DNA from: Ettlia oleoabundans
Lineage: Eukaryota; Chlorophyta; Chlorophyceae; Chlamydomonadales
Length of the DNA: 64,000 nucleotides
Direction: 5' to 3'
Assembly (NCBI GenBank): GCA_019693395.1
Contig: JAAMXP010000445.1
Coordinates: 62,001 to 126,000 of the forward strand
Made by a program: the position numbers and the translations under genes. The notes below the pieces were generated by a model that saw only the letters and a list, made by a program, of their open reading frames with translations, searched no databases and had not been told where the DNA came from. Position 1 is the stretch's first letter, and every line of letters begins with the position of its first letter. Shown piece after piece: positions 1-12,514 of the stretch.

Positions 1-3000
1 ATGCCGCACAGAACACACCTGTACTGCAGGGGCTGCTGCAGCATGAGCTGGCGCAGCACAAAGACGGCGGCGTAGTGCCGTACTCGCACATCTGGCTCGC
101 CCAGCAGAGCGGTGAAGAAAGCGGCGCCACCTAGTGCACGCAGCGCTGCCGCGTCGTGCGCGCACCGCCCCATGAGAAGCAGCAGCACAGCGGCACGCGC
201 ATCCCACAGCGGACGGTCGGACTGTAAAGGACAGGGTGGGCTGGGAGAAAGGATCGGGCTTGACAGCAGTTGACAGCAGATGGCCTTGCCCAAACCAACA
301 GAGTGCGTGATGCCAGGCATACACGATGCAGTGTTGTTGAACCAGCAAGGTCAGCTGTGGGAAGCAGCGCTAAACGCCAGCAAGATCACACACCACCTAA
401 CTCAGCTGCTAAGCCAGCAACCACCCAGCCGCCAAGCCAGCGCGTTCTGTTACCTGCACTGCTGCCTTGACGCCCAGGGCCTCGTCCGCTGCCCGCGTGA
501 GGCGAGCGGCAGAGGCCCCCGCCCCCGCCGCTGACAACGCATCGTACTGCAGGTTGGTGCTGTCGGGCCGCAGGTCCTCAAACAGAGTGCGCAGCAGCAG
601 AGGCGGCATGAGGCGTAGTAGTTCCTGCAGGAGTTGGAGAAACAAAGCACACAAACGAAAAAGAACGCGGGGGTGGGCAAACAGGTGAACCAACAAGGCA
701 AAGCTGCTGGGCAGTCAAACTGGCTGGAAGGCCCAAATGAGCACATGCTGGTCAAGCAGAACACAATCTTTCTTCACCCACGAGGAGGCAAAACAGGAAC
801 GGATCCTCCCAGAAGCCTCCACATACGACGGGTGAGGTACAGTACTGAGTCAGTGCTGCGGATGAGCCACTGCCAACGCCCATCCACCAGGCCAGCCAGA
901 GGATAACCAACCTGGGGCACCATTCCCATTCCATTGAGGAAGCTCCATAGCATGGTGGCACCTGCCTCCCCTGCTGCACCCGCCTGCTCCAACTGATCCG
1001 CTGCGCTGCCGCCTTCTCCCACTGCTGCCCGGGACACCGACCCCATCACATCTGCTGCCGTGACGGCGGCAGCCTCGCCTGCACCTTGCATGCGATCCAG
1101 GCTGGCAACTCTGGGGGTGACGGGCCCCTGGTCCTGCTTGCCGGTTGTCGCTGCCGCAGCTGCAGCCTGCAAAGCCGCAAGATTGGGCGACACGGGGCGC
1201 TGTGGCAGGCCGCCAGGTGACAGCATGCCTCCAGCCACGGCCGGGCTGCTGCCAGAAGAGGCAGGCAGTTGCAGCGGAGCAGGCGTCTGTATCGCTAGGC
1301 GGTGCTGCGTGCCGGGCCGTGAGGGACCTGGGGAGACCACAGGCGTGCCAGGGCCCTGCTGGCCATTGGAGGCCTGCGCAGCGCCGCTACTGCTGCTGCT
1401 GCCGCTGCGAGGCTGGCTGGGGGGAGTAAGAGTGAAGGCCAGCAGCAGCTGTGTGGCGTGCAGCATGGCGGCCTGGCGGGCCTCCTGTGGCGCCTGAAGC
1501 AGCCACTCCACCGCCAGAGAGAGTGTGGAAATGACCGCCTCGGCGCAGTTGAGAGTCTGTAGACCAGGGGGCAGCAAGGAAGGGAAGTCAGGGCAGGACA
1601 GGGCTGTACCAGGGCGCAAAAGTGTCCTCGCCCCGGTTTAAAGCGAGTCTTCAAGGAGCGAGCAGCAACAATCATACCACAACCCCAATGTGGCAGGACC
1701 TCCCAGAATTGCCTCATTGCTGTTCATCAATGCTGCACGGAAAGGGTTGCACAGCACTCAGGATGCCGCTCACCCGCCAGCCGCCTGATGTGAGATCAAA
1801 GGGAGAGCTGTCTGCACTCTTGAGGGAGGCATCATCAGACTGGTCCGCCCTCACTGCCGATGTGTCAACCTCCGCCAAGCTGTCACGGGAGGTGCCAGCC
1901 TGCGACAGCCGCCTTGCCAGCTGCCTCTGTGGCCCGCCGCTGCTGAGCGGCTGCGTTGCGGCAGCGGCCAAGCGAGATGCGGAGCCTGCCTGGCGCAAGC
2001 CACTGCCCGGAGTTCCCGCTGCAGCAGTGGGAAGCAGGGTCCCACCGCCTCCTCCAGGTGCGCTGCTAGTGCCGACAAGGGTGCCGTTGCTGCTGTAGTG
2101 GCCCGCGCCAGCTGTACAGCCGTCTTCTGCTTCATGATTAGCTGCAGCACAGCGCAGCCGAACGTGTGCTAGCAATGACCCCACAGCATCCATGAAACAA
2201 TCTGCTGCTTGGCTGTCTGGTGTGGTGGCTAGCGCTCTGATCAGCAGCTCCCGAAGCGCTTCCTGGCCACGCATGCCGCGCCGCCCTGGCTGCAGCTGGC
2301 AACCGCCATGACCGGCCACCTCCGGCAGCAGAGCCGGAGGCGGCTGCTGCCCTTGCTGCTGTGGCAAGTCTGCTGCGCCCTCATCCTGCTGCTGCTGCTG
2401 TTCTGGCTGCGGGCTGCAGCTCCGGGCAAGCTCATGCTCAGCCGCTGCCACCAGCAGCTGCAGAAGCCAGCCGCGCCCCGCCCTGCTGCCCAACTCGCTG
2501 TGGTCCCTCATGCAGTCAGCCAGGCAACCCCACATGGCGGCAGCATCCGCCGCAATAAAAGCGGGCGAGGCAGCCTCTGGGGAGGTGACAGCCTCAATAG
2601 TGTGCTTCACTGCATCTTGCAACGCGATGGGCACCTGCAGAGGGAAACCGTTCAGCCAACAGTTGGAGAAAGCATACTACATTAGCTCACATCTGCCTTG
2701 GCAGTGCTTCCATCCGCTGCGAACTGCTGCGGCCTGCCCTTGGCATGCGGGCAGGAAGATTGCCCAGGAGAAACAGCCGCTCACGACAGAGTTGACAACG
2801 CCTCCTGGTACTTAACACTGGCCCAGGCCTGGAACCACCGACACAGCCTACTCCAGCCACTTGCCTGCGTGCCGCTGGTGGCTATTTCCTCCAGACACTC
2901 CAGGCACTCACTGACCAGAGCCCCTGGCACTGACACCACGCGTCCCGGGTTGGCGGACTGAAGCGCCGCCATCTACAGAAGAGCAGCAGCATGCCCATGC

Positions 3001-6000
3001 ATAAAGAAAGCCGAAATCAGTAACTGAAGACTTGTGTGGTGATTTGAGTCTATATGATGCTTACTTCGTGTTTGCAATGATGAGTTCAGTGTTGCGGTAG
3101 CCAGGTAGCCAGTTCAAGTGGCAGGGTCGGCAGCATCGCAATGCGCACCAGCTGGAGCATGCCCTCCCACCAGCTGGGTCCTGCTCACCACACAGCCGAC
3201 GCCCTCACCCCACCATCCACCCACACACACACTGCAGCAAGGCAGACCCAGCCCTGCCTACCTGCATGCTGACAGCGTCTGCTAGCGGCTGCATGCTGCC
3301 GGATACTCCAGCCAGGAACAGCGGGTGCAGTGCTTCTGCTGCATTCATGCGCAGCAGGGCTGCGCCTAGGGCCAATGCCTCGGAGCTGTGCGCGTGCTGC
3401 AGCAGCACTGGCGCCCAAGCGTCTCGACTGGAAGGCTTCTGCAGACAGGGAGGGCTAACTAGGTGTGGTGGGTGAGCGTCAGCGGCCAAAGTAGTCATTT
3501 TAGTTAGTAAGAATGGTTACAGTTCAACAGATGCCATTTCAAAATGTCAGTGCAGAATGCCTCTACTATCAACAGACAAGCTGCCACATAAGCCTTGTGA
3601 CCCTGTCTGTCCCTAATGTGCCCACCTGCCCAGACACCACATAATCGTACAGAACAGCAAACATGCTGCGCCGTGCTTCGGCTGTTGGAGCCTCTCGGTA
3701 GCATTGCAACACCTGCCACATGGGAAGAATAGAGCAGGCAGCGAAGCAGGAAAGCGTCAAAGCGACGTGGTGAAAGGATATGGGAGGAAGGGAGAGGGGG
3801 AGAGGGGGAAGGGCATGGCAGGCCTCCTCACACATGGCATGACCAACAGATGTCAGCCAGTTCAGCAGCAGACCGCGACCTTTCCTCCCAGCCACACTGC
3901 ACTTGATCGCACGAACGCAGGATGTGGATTACGGCAACAACTAATTGACAGGCCCTCAGTAGCTGGCCAGTAGGCAGGATTACCTGGCGCATGCCCCCAA
4001 AGGCAGCCAGCCTGTTATGATCAAGTTGAGATCCGGTCCACCATGCAGGGTTACTGCAGCTGCCCCCACCACTGACACTATGAGAGCCGCCAACTGCAGC
4101 AGGGATGGTAGGTCGGGGTAGCACACTGTCTCAAGAGCAGGGTGATCAAGGAATGCACAGAGTAACGGCAAGGAAGCAAGTTACAAGCGAGCTATGTGGG
4201 TCGGAACCTGCACAAGCAGGCGGTGCTCATTCAACAAAGTGGCACTACCAAGCTTGATACATGTGCACAAGCTTGCCATTAACAGCGACAGGCAGGCAGG
4301 CAAACATGCAGCGTAGGAGGCCAGGGAGGAACGCAGGTAAAATTGCAGGCCCCGTCTCACCGCTGCTAGCTTTGCCTCCGCTTCGCGTTGAGTCTGCCAC
4401 GCTGGCTGCCTTCATGCTGCGTTGCATGCCTCGCTCATCTGAATCACTTTGCACATACAACAGGTTTGCAGCCAGCGTGATGAGCCAGGCATGCAGCTGT
4501 TCGCTCCACAGGTGCTGCCGGCACTGTTCCATCAGCGCTGCCACAACAGAGAGGGGGAGCTCCTCAATGTACGCCCGCACCACGCTGCCACTGTATGTGC
4601 TGAGGTGCACCAGGCAGGACAGAGCGGCCACCCAGGCAGCCTCTGAAGCGGCGCCTGAAGCAGCCAGCGCCCCCAGAAGCTGGAACAGCAGCAGGCGCAG
4701 CCACTGCTGGAAGCGCTCAGCGGCGGCGCAGCGTGCTGGAGGCCGTGCCCCAAGCAGCGGCGGCCATTCTGCTGCAGTGGCGGCGGCGCCGTGCTGGCTC
4801 CTGCCATCCACAGAGCCTCTGTTGCTGTGCCTGTCCACTGACCCTTTGCTACCGCGACCTTCCAGCGAGCTGCGAGGGTTGGCAGGCGGATGTACAGCCG
4901 CCGCTTTCATTGTAGCTGCCAGGGTTGCACGGAAGGCTGAGGTCACTGTGGCTTTCCAGTTTGCAGAAGCTGCCACATGGTCGCCAGCAGCATCCAGCTC
5001 AGCAACTGCACCGAGCAATGACATTCCCCAGTAGCGAGACGTGAACAAGAATTCCAAAAGTGGGACATGAGGGTGGCGACAAAAATAAAACAAAAATCGC
5101 CGGCCAGGCAGGAGGGGGCATAGCAAAGCCACAGTATGGGCAACCTCCTGTGGGCAACATGCCTGCGATGCTGACACCAGTTCCCCACCCACTGCAAAGC
5201 CCTTTGTACAGGTGCGATGACAATCCGAACATCCAGGAAGGCAATGCCACATGAACTGCCACGTGCCCACCCACCCACGCCAACCGATCTCCCATACCAG
5301 CAAAACCCTTCTACCAAACCTCCCCAACAGCCAGGCAGCCACCACTGCGTGCTGCAAGTTTATACCTTGTTCAACCGCAAACAATAACAAAACTCTGGGG
5401 CAAGATGTGCATTAGCGTGCAATAAGCTCAACTGCCAATTTACTCAGTATCCCAGCCACCACGTTAACCCACCAATCACTGGGTTATTGGCGCACACCCA
5501 CCCACCCGCATCCGCCAAGGCCTGCGCATCCTCCGGCACTGCCTCCGCAGCAGCATCGTGCAGCAGCTGGCCGTGAATCGACAGATTATACAGCACGTCA
5601 AACACACGTGCCTGGGCAGCAGTCTCTCCCAACAACAGCGGTCGCTGCACGCAGAGTGAAGCCCGCAAGCAGGTGAATGCAGAGCTAGTACACAGCGGGT
5701 GAATGGGTGACCGCCAAGGGTGTATTTAAATGGTTTACGTGAGCCACTTGGCAGCTGCTTGTGTATGAGTTGGGCGACCATTGCGGGGTAGAAGGAGGTG
5801 AGTGAGAGCAAGTGCTTAACGTCGCCGGATGCATGTCACTTGGGAAACGTGCAACGCCAGTCTTGCTACCTCCTCCGTGCGATCCAGGTTATTACCCACC
5901 CACCCACCCACCTGAAGCAGCATGAGGGTGAGAGGGAAGGCTGCCCGGGCTCCAGCTGCCACGTAGAGATCCATCACAAGTTTGACCAGGATGACAGCCG

Positions 6001-6900
6001 CCACCTCGCCCGTGCTAGCAGCACCCACCAGCCCAAACTGCGCGCCCGACAGACTTCCCCACAGCGTATCTGCCGCCTCCTGCACAGGCAAAGGCAAGTA
6101 CCAAAGCAGCAACGGGATACAGGGGGGTGGGGGCAGGGTTGAAAGAGATGCACAATCAGAAAAAGGTCGTGAGCACCACAGCCATGCCAGCCAGCTGCCT
6201 GCCGCCAGGCCAGCAGCAAATGAGTCGCCTTGTAGTCAGCTGCGAACTGCTACCTCTAACCCCAGCCACATGCTGGTTGCTGCCCTACCTGAAAGGCTGA
6301 GGGTCCGCTGCCCATCTTGCCAAACACGGCTTCAATCACTGCCACCACCTCCGCCTCACTGGCGTTGAGCGGCTCTTGCTTGCTGTATGGCTTGTACTGG
6401 AACAGCATGCGCGCTCGACTGGAGCGTGCCGCCTGCTGCCAAGCACCTGCCTCAGCATAAGCTCCGGCTGCCAACAGCCAGGGCTCCAACTGAGGGGCGG
6501 CGGCCGCTGAGGTGGCTGGGCGCGCCGGCTGTGCCGCCCTGCTGCCAGGCACAGCGGAAGCGGCAAGTCGGGCGCATGTCACGCTGCCAGCGTTGCTGGC
6601 GGCAGGCTCAAGCTGCAGAGTGATGCGCGGCAGCGGCTGCCAAGCGCCCTCCGTGTGCGTCACAGCGGCCTGATAGCGTTGCTGAAAGACGTCGGCGGCA
6701 AGGCCCCAACTGCTGCTGGCACCCTCCTCCCGCCCCTGCAAAATCAACAATGGCACCATGGTGGACAATCAAGTTTACAGAGTCTGCTGCGGTTTTGCAG
6801 CTCGACAGGCACGTAACCGCTCCGACGGGGCAGGCGGCGGGAGCGACGCCGGTAACAGCAGTTGCAGGCGCACCTGGCCGTCGCTAACCCGCCCCTGCAT
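1..6900 (-). CDS. Large ARM-fold protein of a plant/algal uncharacterised family (3' end beyond the window)
   Basis: The gene reads leftward and its C-terminus lies beyond base 1. Well supported exons are 6735-6289, 6079-5912, 5644-5506 and 5005-4361. Further coding segments are clear near 3700-3600, 3460-3260, 2970-2800, 2640-1720, 1620-900, 700-430 and 190-19, but I did not fix every junction. A 27-base first exon (6900-6874) fits in phase but is a guess. Helix-rich segments such as ARVFDVLYNLSIHGQLL, AAWVAALSCLVHLSTYSG, RRSMFAVLYDYVVSGQ and GGAAFFTALLGEPDVRVRHY follow, in order, segments I recall from a large plant protein family of unknown function with ARM-like repeats. That match is from memory. 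Low-complexity Ser/Gln/Gly stretches (near 1400 and 2400) interrupt the fold. Molecular role unknown; a scaffold is the natural guess. Confidence 0.62.
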
Positions 6901-7374
6901 GTCTCTTCTGACTTTAGAGTAGCTCTCCTGCTCCTGTCCTCCCCTCCCGGCAGCCGTCTCGGAGTGCTCTCGAGGGGCGGGATGCTCTGCCGCGCTGACT
7001 CGCGCCCAATGCTATAATATCAGGGTGTGTGGTGCGGGACCGGTCATTTAGGGAGAAGGACTTGCAGGATCAGATGCCCAGCGACCCTGTGTGTCTGCCC
7101 AGACCCCCAGCGTGCTCCAATCAGTAAGACGGTTGTTCAAACCGCGATCAGCATCGGCAACTTAATCATGATGGCCCGCTCTTGCCAACCTGGCGAGCGC
7201 TTGGATTCACCCAATCGGGGCACTGCCACATCGGCATGCAACACATGTCGCCTTGTTTGATAACACAATTGTGATTGCAAGCTGAACACTGCATTGATTA
7301 CAACAGCTGTCATCATATTCTGTTGCGACTCCGTTCTGTTGCCGCACGTTTGCTGCAACAGTGGAGGCCCCTGT
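6901..7374. promoter_or_regulatory. Divergent intergenic region between the ARM-fold gene and ADPRM gene
   Basis: About 470 bases separate two outward-reading genes, so both promoters should lie here. A TATA-like string (CTATAATATC) sits near 7011-7020, oriented towards the + strand gene. No other motif stands out. An upstream in-frame ATG at 7294 may make the right-hand part coding. Confidence 0.3.
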
Positions 7375-9778
7375 ATGCCCAGCAAGGCCCTCCTGGAGGC
7401 CTCTACATACAAGCCACAGCGGTTGAGCCGCATAAAGTCACTACGCCGGACCATGACCATGGCAGCACAGCCGGCGCGCACCCCCACTGCCGCCAATACG
7501 GCAGCGGGGAAGCAGGCAGCCCCACTTTTCAGGTTTGGGCTGCTTTCAGATGTGCAGCACGCAGACAGAGAGGACGGTGCATCCTTCCATGGAACGCCTA
7601 GATACTATCGGTACGCACAGGCTTGCTTGTTAGCGTGTAACCAGCACTGGCCATGCCAGCCAAGGGGTTCTGTCAAAATCTCCGATGCCCTGCTGCTACT
7701 GCAGGTATGCACTTCAACAGCTCGATGCTGCGGTGGATGCCATGGAGGCAGCTGGGGTGTCTTTCTGCATCCACCTGGGTGACATAATAGACTTCCACAA
7801 CAGCGAGATGGGCGTTTGCCCGCACACCAACCTGCCACACTCGGAGAAGGCGCTAGCAGCGGTGCTGCAGCGATTCGACCGCCTTCAGGTCCCTACGCTG
7901 CACTTGCTGGGTGAGGCCTGACGATGGTAAGGGACCGTTGACGTTACTGCTAATGCTGGCAGGGTATATGCGTGGCTGCTGGCCAGTCCCCCAGTTAGGG
8001 AACCGAGTTGCAATGTTACATCCCCCAGAATCGAAGCCTGTGTCGAGCTCAGGTTAAGCTCTGACCAAGCTGTTCTGCCGGTATAAGGCACCGTGAGAAA
8101 CACATGCAGCTATGCGTGCTTGATTTTTCAATGGCCCTGCAGGAAACCACTGCCTATACAACAAGGGCCGTGAGGAGCTTAACCATCGGCTGGGCATCAG
8201 CAGGCTGCAGCGCGGCGTTGTTCCGCACTCGTACTACACGTTCAAGCCGGCACCAGGCTGGCGGTTTGTCATGCTGGATGGATACGATTGCAGCATCCTG
8301 GGCTGGCCTCCAGGTGCCCCCGCTGCCGACACATGCAGCTACCAACTTAGCCCTGCTGCATTATGCAATGCTTGACTTGCGTTGCGTTGCAATATAACTC
8401 ATTATACTGCATAGCATTGCATTGCAATGCTTCATGTTCCACGTTGCATAGGCATAATACGCACCACTCAGTCCCACCTGCTGCCGCTCTGCTTTACCTT
8501 GTGCTCCCTGTTCGGCAGGCCACCCGCTGCACGAGCAGGCGCGAAAGCTGCTGAATGAGCGTAACCCCAATGAAAACAAGAACAGCGGCGATGGTCTGGT
8601 GGGATTGCAACGCAGGTGTGTGTGCGCATCTCGGCAAGGCAACCTGTCGCCTGCTTAACTGTCTATGCACAAAGGGTTGTGTCGCAGGACTGCATCTCTG
8701 TTTACCTTCTCCTATAGTAGGCAGCGCAAATAAACAGCTCCCTGTTTGCATTGCCCACAGGTTTGTCAAGTTTGGCGGCGGCATCAGCCAGGACCAGCTG
8801 GCCTGGCTGCAGCATGAGCTGGAAGATGCATCGGCTGCAGGGGAGCGGGTCATTGTGGCCTGCCACTTGTGCTTTTGCCCACGTACTGCACCGCCGGCCT
8901 GCTTGCTGTGGAACTATGATGAGGTGCTACAGGCGAGTAGCAGGTGGAGCTTGTGCGTGTGAGTGTGCCATTTTCCATGTACTCAACATGGGCCCTAGTC
9001 CGCACGCACTGCAGTTTTGATGTGGCATGTTGGAAGGGTGCGCCTGCAGCTGTGGCTGGCCTGGCTGCGGCATTGAGGGAGAGGTCCCATCAAGTGCTGC
9101 TTCATCCGGCTCAACCTGACCGCTCCTGCGTTAGCACAGCATAATGTGCTGCATTTGGACCCAACATTTGCAAGCCGTCTCCTACTTCTTCTTCCGCATC
9201 GGTCACCCCATCATCCATTGATGATGTTGCAACTTGCGGTGCTTTTGCAGGTGCTGCATCAGTACCGTGGCACTGTTGTGGGCACCCTGGCGGGGCACGC
9301 TCATAGGGACGGGTTCGCGGTTGATGAGGCCGGCATTCACCATCGTGTGTGCAACGCCGTGCTGGAGACACCGCCAGTGCGTGGGGGTCGGGGCAGTCGC
9401 ATATAGGTGTTCGAAGTAAATGGCGAATGGGCATTTTGGCTGGTTACAGAAGCATGAGGTTGGAGCGCTGGGTCTCCCGCCTGCACATCACTGCGCGACG
9501 TAGCAGGCTGTAGCCATTGCACCCCTGCAAGTCAACACTTGTAGTAGTGGCCAATATCGTAATCAATTGCATCTTGCTGCCTGCCTGCCCGGCTGCAGGG
9601 GCGCAAATGCTACGGGATTGTCAGCGTGTTTCCAGATGCAATTCAAATTGATGGAGTGGACACATTTGCTTCTGAAGTGTGGCCGCTGGACCCCCGTCCC
9701 GCACTAACTGGGCAGCGTGGGAGCAGCAGCATGCCACAGCAAGCGCAACAGGCAGCGCCAGAGGTGGCGGCTATGTGA
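7375..9778 (+). CDS. ADPRM: Mn-dependent ADP-ribose/CDP-alcohol diphosphatase-like metallophosphoesterase (ADPRM type)
   Basis: Seven exons: 7375-7610, 7705-7910, 8143-8313, 8519-8615, 8761-8932, 9251-9376, 9599-9778, giving 395 residues. The calcineurin-like metal-binding blocks appear in order: SDVQH, GDIIDFH, LLGNH (rebuilt across the intron at 7911-8142), VACHLCFCP and AGHAH. The D-x-Q-H form of the first block and the ending YGIVSVFPDAIQIDGVDT are typical of the ADPRM family, which hydrolyses ADP-ribose and CDP-alcohols. The intron at 8933-9250 seems to use a GC donor (CAG|gcgagt). A GT donor six bases upstream also keeps frame but drops two residues from a region where the family has none to spare. 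The start is uncertain: in-frame ATGs lie at 7294, 7375 and 7453, and the last removes a poorly conserved, possibly targeting, N-terminus. It converges on SKP1. Confidence 0.9.
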
Positions 9779-10314
9779 GCCTGCACTTATGGCCTTCCTT
9801 CTACTGCAATCCTGCTTCTACACACTTACTGCCGACCCTGCATACGCTGCCGGGCACCTGGCAATGACCATTCATCCTAGCTGGTGTTTAACATGTTCGC
9901 CCTCCCAAACTCTCAGGCAGCTGCAAGAGGCAGCTACAAAGTGGCAGCTTGGGTGGCAGGTCACTGCTAACAAGTGGGGGTGAGGTGACCATGGGTGTGC
10001 TGGGTGGTGGCAAACTTGCAAAGAACGACCTTGGGTAACAGCTACGTAGCAGCCAAAAACAGGCATAAGGGGCGGGAGAATTTCTGCAAGAAACAGCAGA
10101 GAGCGCAAGAACGGGAAGTGGGGGGGGCATGCGGATGAGAGTATACAAGATCATCTACAGAACGGATGCTGAGGCATGCGTTGCAGTTAGAAAGGGAGCC
10201 GTTTGTATCCTGTTGTGCACTGAGTAATCAGCGTGTCCTGACTGGGCATATAAGGGGCCTGAAGCACCCCACAAACCCACGACACTCGGTAAGCTCCTGC
10301 AATATTTGTCAAGC
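9779..10314. other. Convergent intergenic region, ADPRM 3' end to SKP1 3' end
   Basis: About 540 bases between two tail-to-tail genes, presumably their 3' untranslated regions. I see no open frame with coding character, repeat or RNA gene here. Confidence 0.4.
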
Positions 10315-11937
10315 TCACTCGAAGGCCCACTGGTTCTCCCGGCGAACCTCCTCCTCCTGCGCAAAAGATGTGCGCAAGGAAACGACAAGTAACTACAGGT
10401 GGCTGTCCAGGTGGATGCAAGGAGAGCAGAATGCTACTAATGCTCAATCCTTGCCGAACCACCCATTGCCAAAACTTCACTGCCAGCCGAAAACTGGCCC
10501 ACTCCAACACACAAACGTAAAACTGAACTAGGGTTACCCACCTCCTCTGGTGTGAAGTCATTCTCGATGTTGAAGGTCTTGCGGATCTCCTCAGGCGTCT
10601 TGCCCTTGATCATGTTGGCCACCGTCAAGCACGTGAGGTCCAGCAGCGGCTTGATGTTGAGGTAGTTGGCAGCCTGCAGACGAGAAAGAAGCAACAGAAG
10701 GGTGGGTAATGTGTGAGGTCGTAGTAACAGCTGGTCTTGAGTGCCGATGTTGTTTGGGAGGGTTGAAAACACCAAGAAAGGACGAAGAAAGAATATGAGG
10801 GAGGATATAAGGAAGGGAAGAGTGCGGTGCTGCAAAATCGTGGTGCACAAGTAGAGGAGCGCAAAAGCTGGGTTGCTGGATGAGGTATGAGCCGACATAG
10901 GCTGTAAACCCAGAGAGCCAGCAATGCGCCGCAACAAGTATAGCGGGAGAGAACATAGCAAAGCCGGTGAGTAGGAGGATATGTGAAGGAGGGTTCACTT
11001 CCTGTAAAGTTGTGCAGGTAGTCGACTACGTATCCCGCCATCATGTCGCTGCCGCTCATGTTCCCCTTACCCATCATGCCTCTCAGACACGTAGACTCAC
11101 CAAAATGAGCTCAAACAGGACTCCCTGATCAACCTTTGTGAATTCCGAATCAAAGGCCTGCAAGCAGAGAGGCCATGGAGAGCCACGCTGTGAGGCGTGA
11201 GCAGCACGCGCCTTGCACAGCTGGGTGCGACTGGGATCAGGGCTAAGTTGAACACGGCTGCCAAAACATCTGCACACGAAAGAATGACTGCGCTTGCATG
11301 TGTTTGCTGGCAACAGCGCAGTGAAGCTGATACGATCAAGTACACAGGCTGAGTACAAAGCATACCTTCACTTCATCGTCCATCTTCATGTTCTTGCCAT
11401 GTTCGTCCTTCTTCTCTGCCGCAACATGGAAGCTGCAATACTCTATGACTTTAGATAGGATCTTCGAATTGACATTTGGCACTGGAATGACCTCATCGCT
11501 GCCAATCTCTGCGCAATGCAAAGTTGCGGGGGGGGCGGCGGCAAGTGAGGCGGGTACGGTGCATTGTGCCCGGCAACCCACTCACCCTTGGTGATGGCCG
11601 CAACTGTAGCGCAGCGCTTCTCGCGTCCCGCAGACCCCCCGAGCAAGCCAGTGACCCCAAACCGACACGGTTGGACGTGCCAAGTCAAGTGCAAAGGCTG
11701 GGGCCCAACCTCTTCGGCCGTGATCGGCACTGCCCACACGCCACAAGCGCTCACCCTCAATGGTGTGCAGGATAGTGGCACTTTGCTTGGCTACTTCCGC
11801 ATCCACCTCAAAGTGCTGGGCGTCGGAGCTGAGAAGCTTGACCTGCAGCGCGAAGGCGCGAGGGCTCAGGCCACAGGACAAAAAGGATGAGCGGGCTGTT
11901 CACCCGTAACCGGCTCAAACATCACCTTCTCAGCCAT
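10315..11937 (-). CDS. SKP1: SKP1, adaptor subunit of SCF ubiquitin ligase
   Basis: Six exons read leftward: 11937-11926, 11842-11755, 11508-11366, 11157-11101, 10673-10542, 10356-10315, giving 157 residues, the usual SKP1 length. The N-terminal BTB/POZ part begins [17 protein letters not shown] and contains [18 protein letters not shown]. The C-terminal SKP1 helices read [19 protein letters not shown] and end in the hallmark RRENQWAFE, which binds F-box proteins. SKP1 links CUL1 to F-box substrate receptors. The first exon is only 12 bases under this model. A 27-base version using a donor 15 bases downstream is also in frame and would insert five residues (VMFEP). The residues I chose match the family start better. 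Confidence 0.97.
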
Positions 11938-12514
11938 GGCGGTCCAGCCTTTGCGCGTGTGCGGAAAGAGAACCAGCCAATCTTAGTCGACTAGCAGCAG
12001 CCTGGGTGCGACCTTGGCGAAGAGCAAAGCGCTGGTTTCGAGGAGAGACCCTGGCCGCTCTTTCCTCGAGTTGCGGCCAAAGGGCTGGCGGAACTCCCCA
12101 AGGCACCTTAAACCAGCGCATCCATGCATCTTATGGCCTTGGCAAGTTTCAGATGAATACTTTGCAGCATCCAGAGCCCTCAAAATATCACGCCATGCAG
12201 CCCGCCGTGCCCGCCGCCGCTGACATCCTGCGTATGCAATCACAAGCTTGAATGGGGCTTTTATGCTCGAAGCCTGCCAAAGCCTGCGACTATTCCTCTT
12301 CTGTATAGGAGGGAACAGCATAATGCCACCGAGCGTGGCTGGCATTACGTCTCACAGAAGTCGATGGCACTGAAGTGCTGCCCAACAAACTCACTTCAAA
12401 CAATGGAGTCACGACAAACTTCACAACAAAGACTGCCTTTCAACCATCACTGCAGTCCACTTCTTCTGTTGTGCCATTTGGCAGCACCTTGCTGATGCTG
12501 GCTGATGGGCAGGC
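11938..12514. other. Intergenic region between NAF1 3' end and SKP1 start
   Basis: About 580 bases between two genes on the - strand. It should hold the NAF1 3' untranslated region and the SKP1 promoter. I see no conserved frame or repeat. Confidence 0.4.

Noticed and set aside
8761..9376. GT donor at 8924/8925 in ADPRM as the true splice site
   Set aside because: It also keeps frame, but it removes two residues (VL or equivalent) from a segment that then becomes too short for the family. The GC donor eight bases on fits better. RNA evidence could overturn this.
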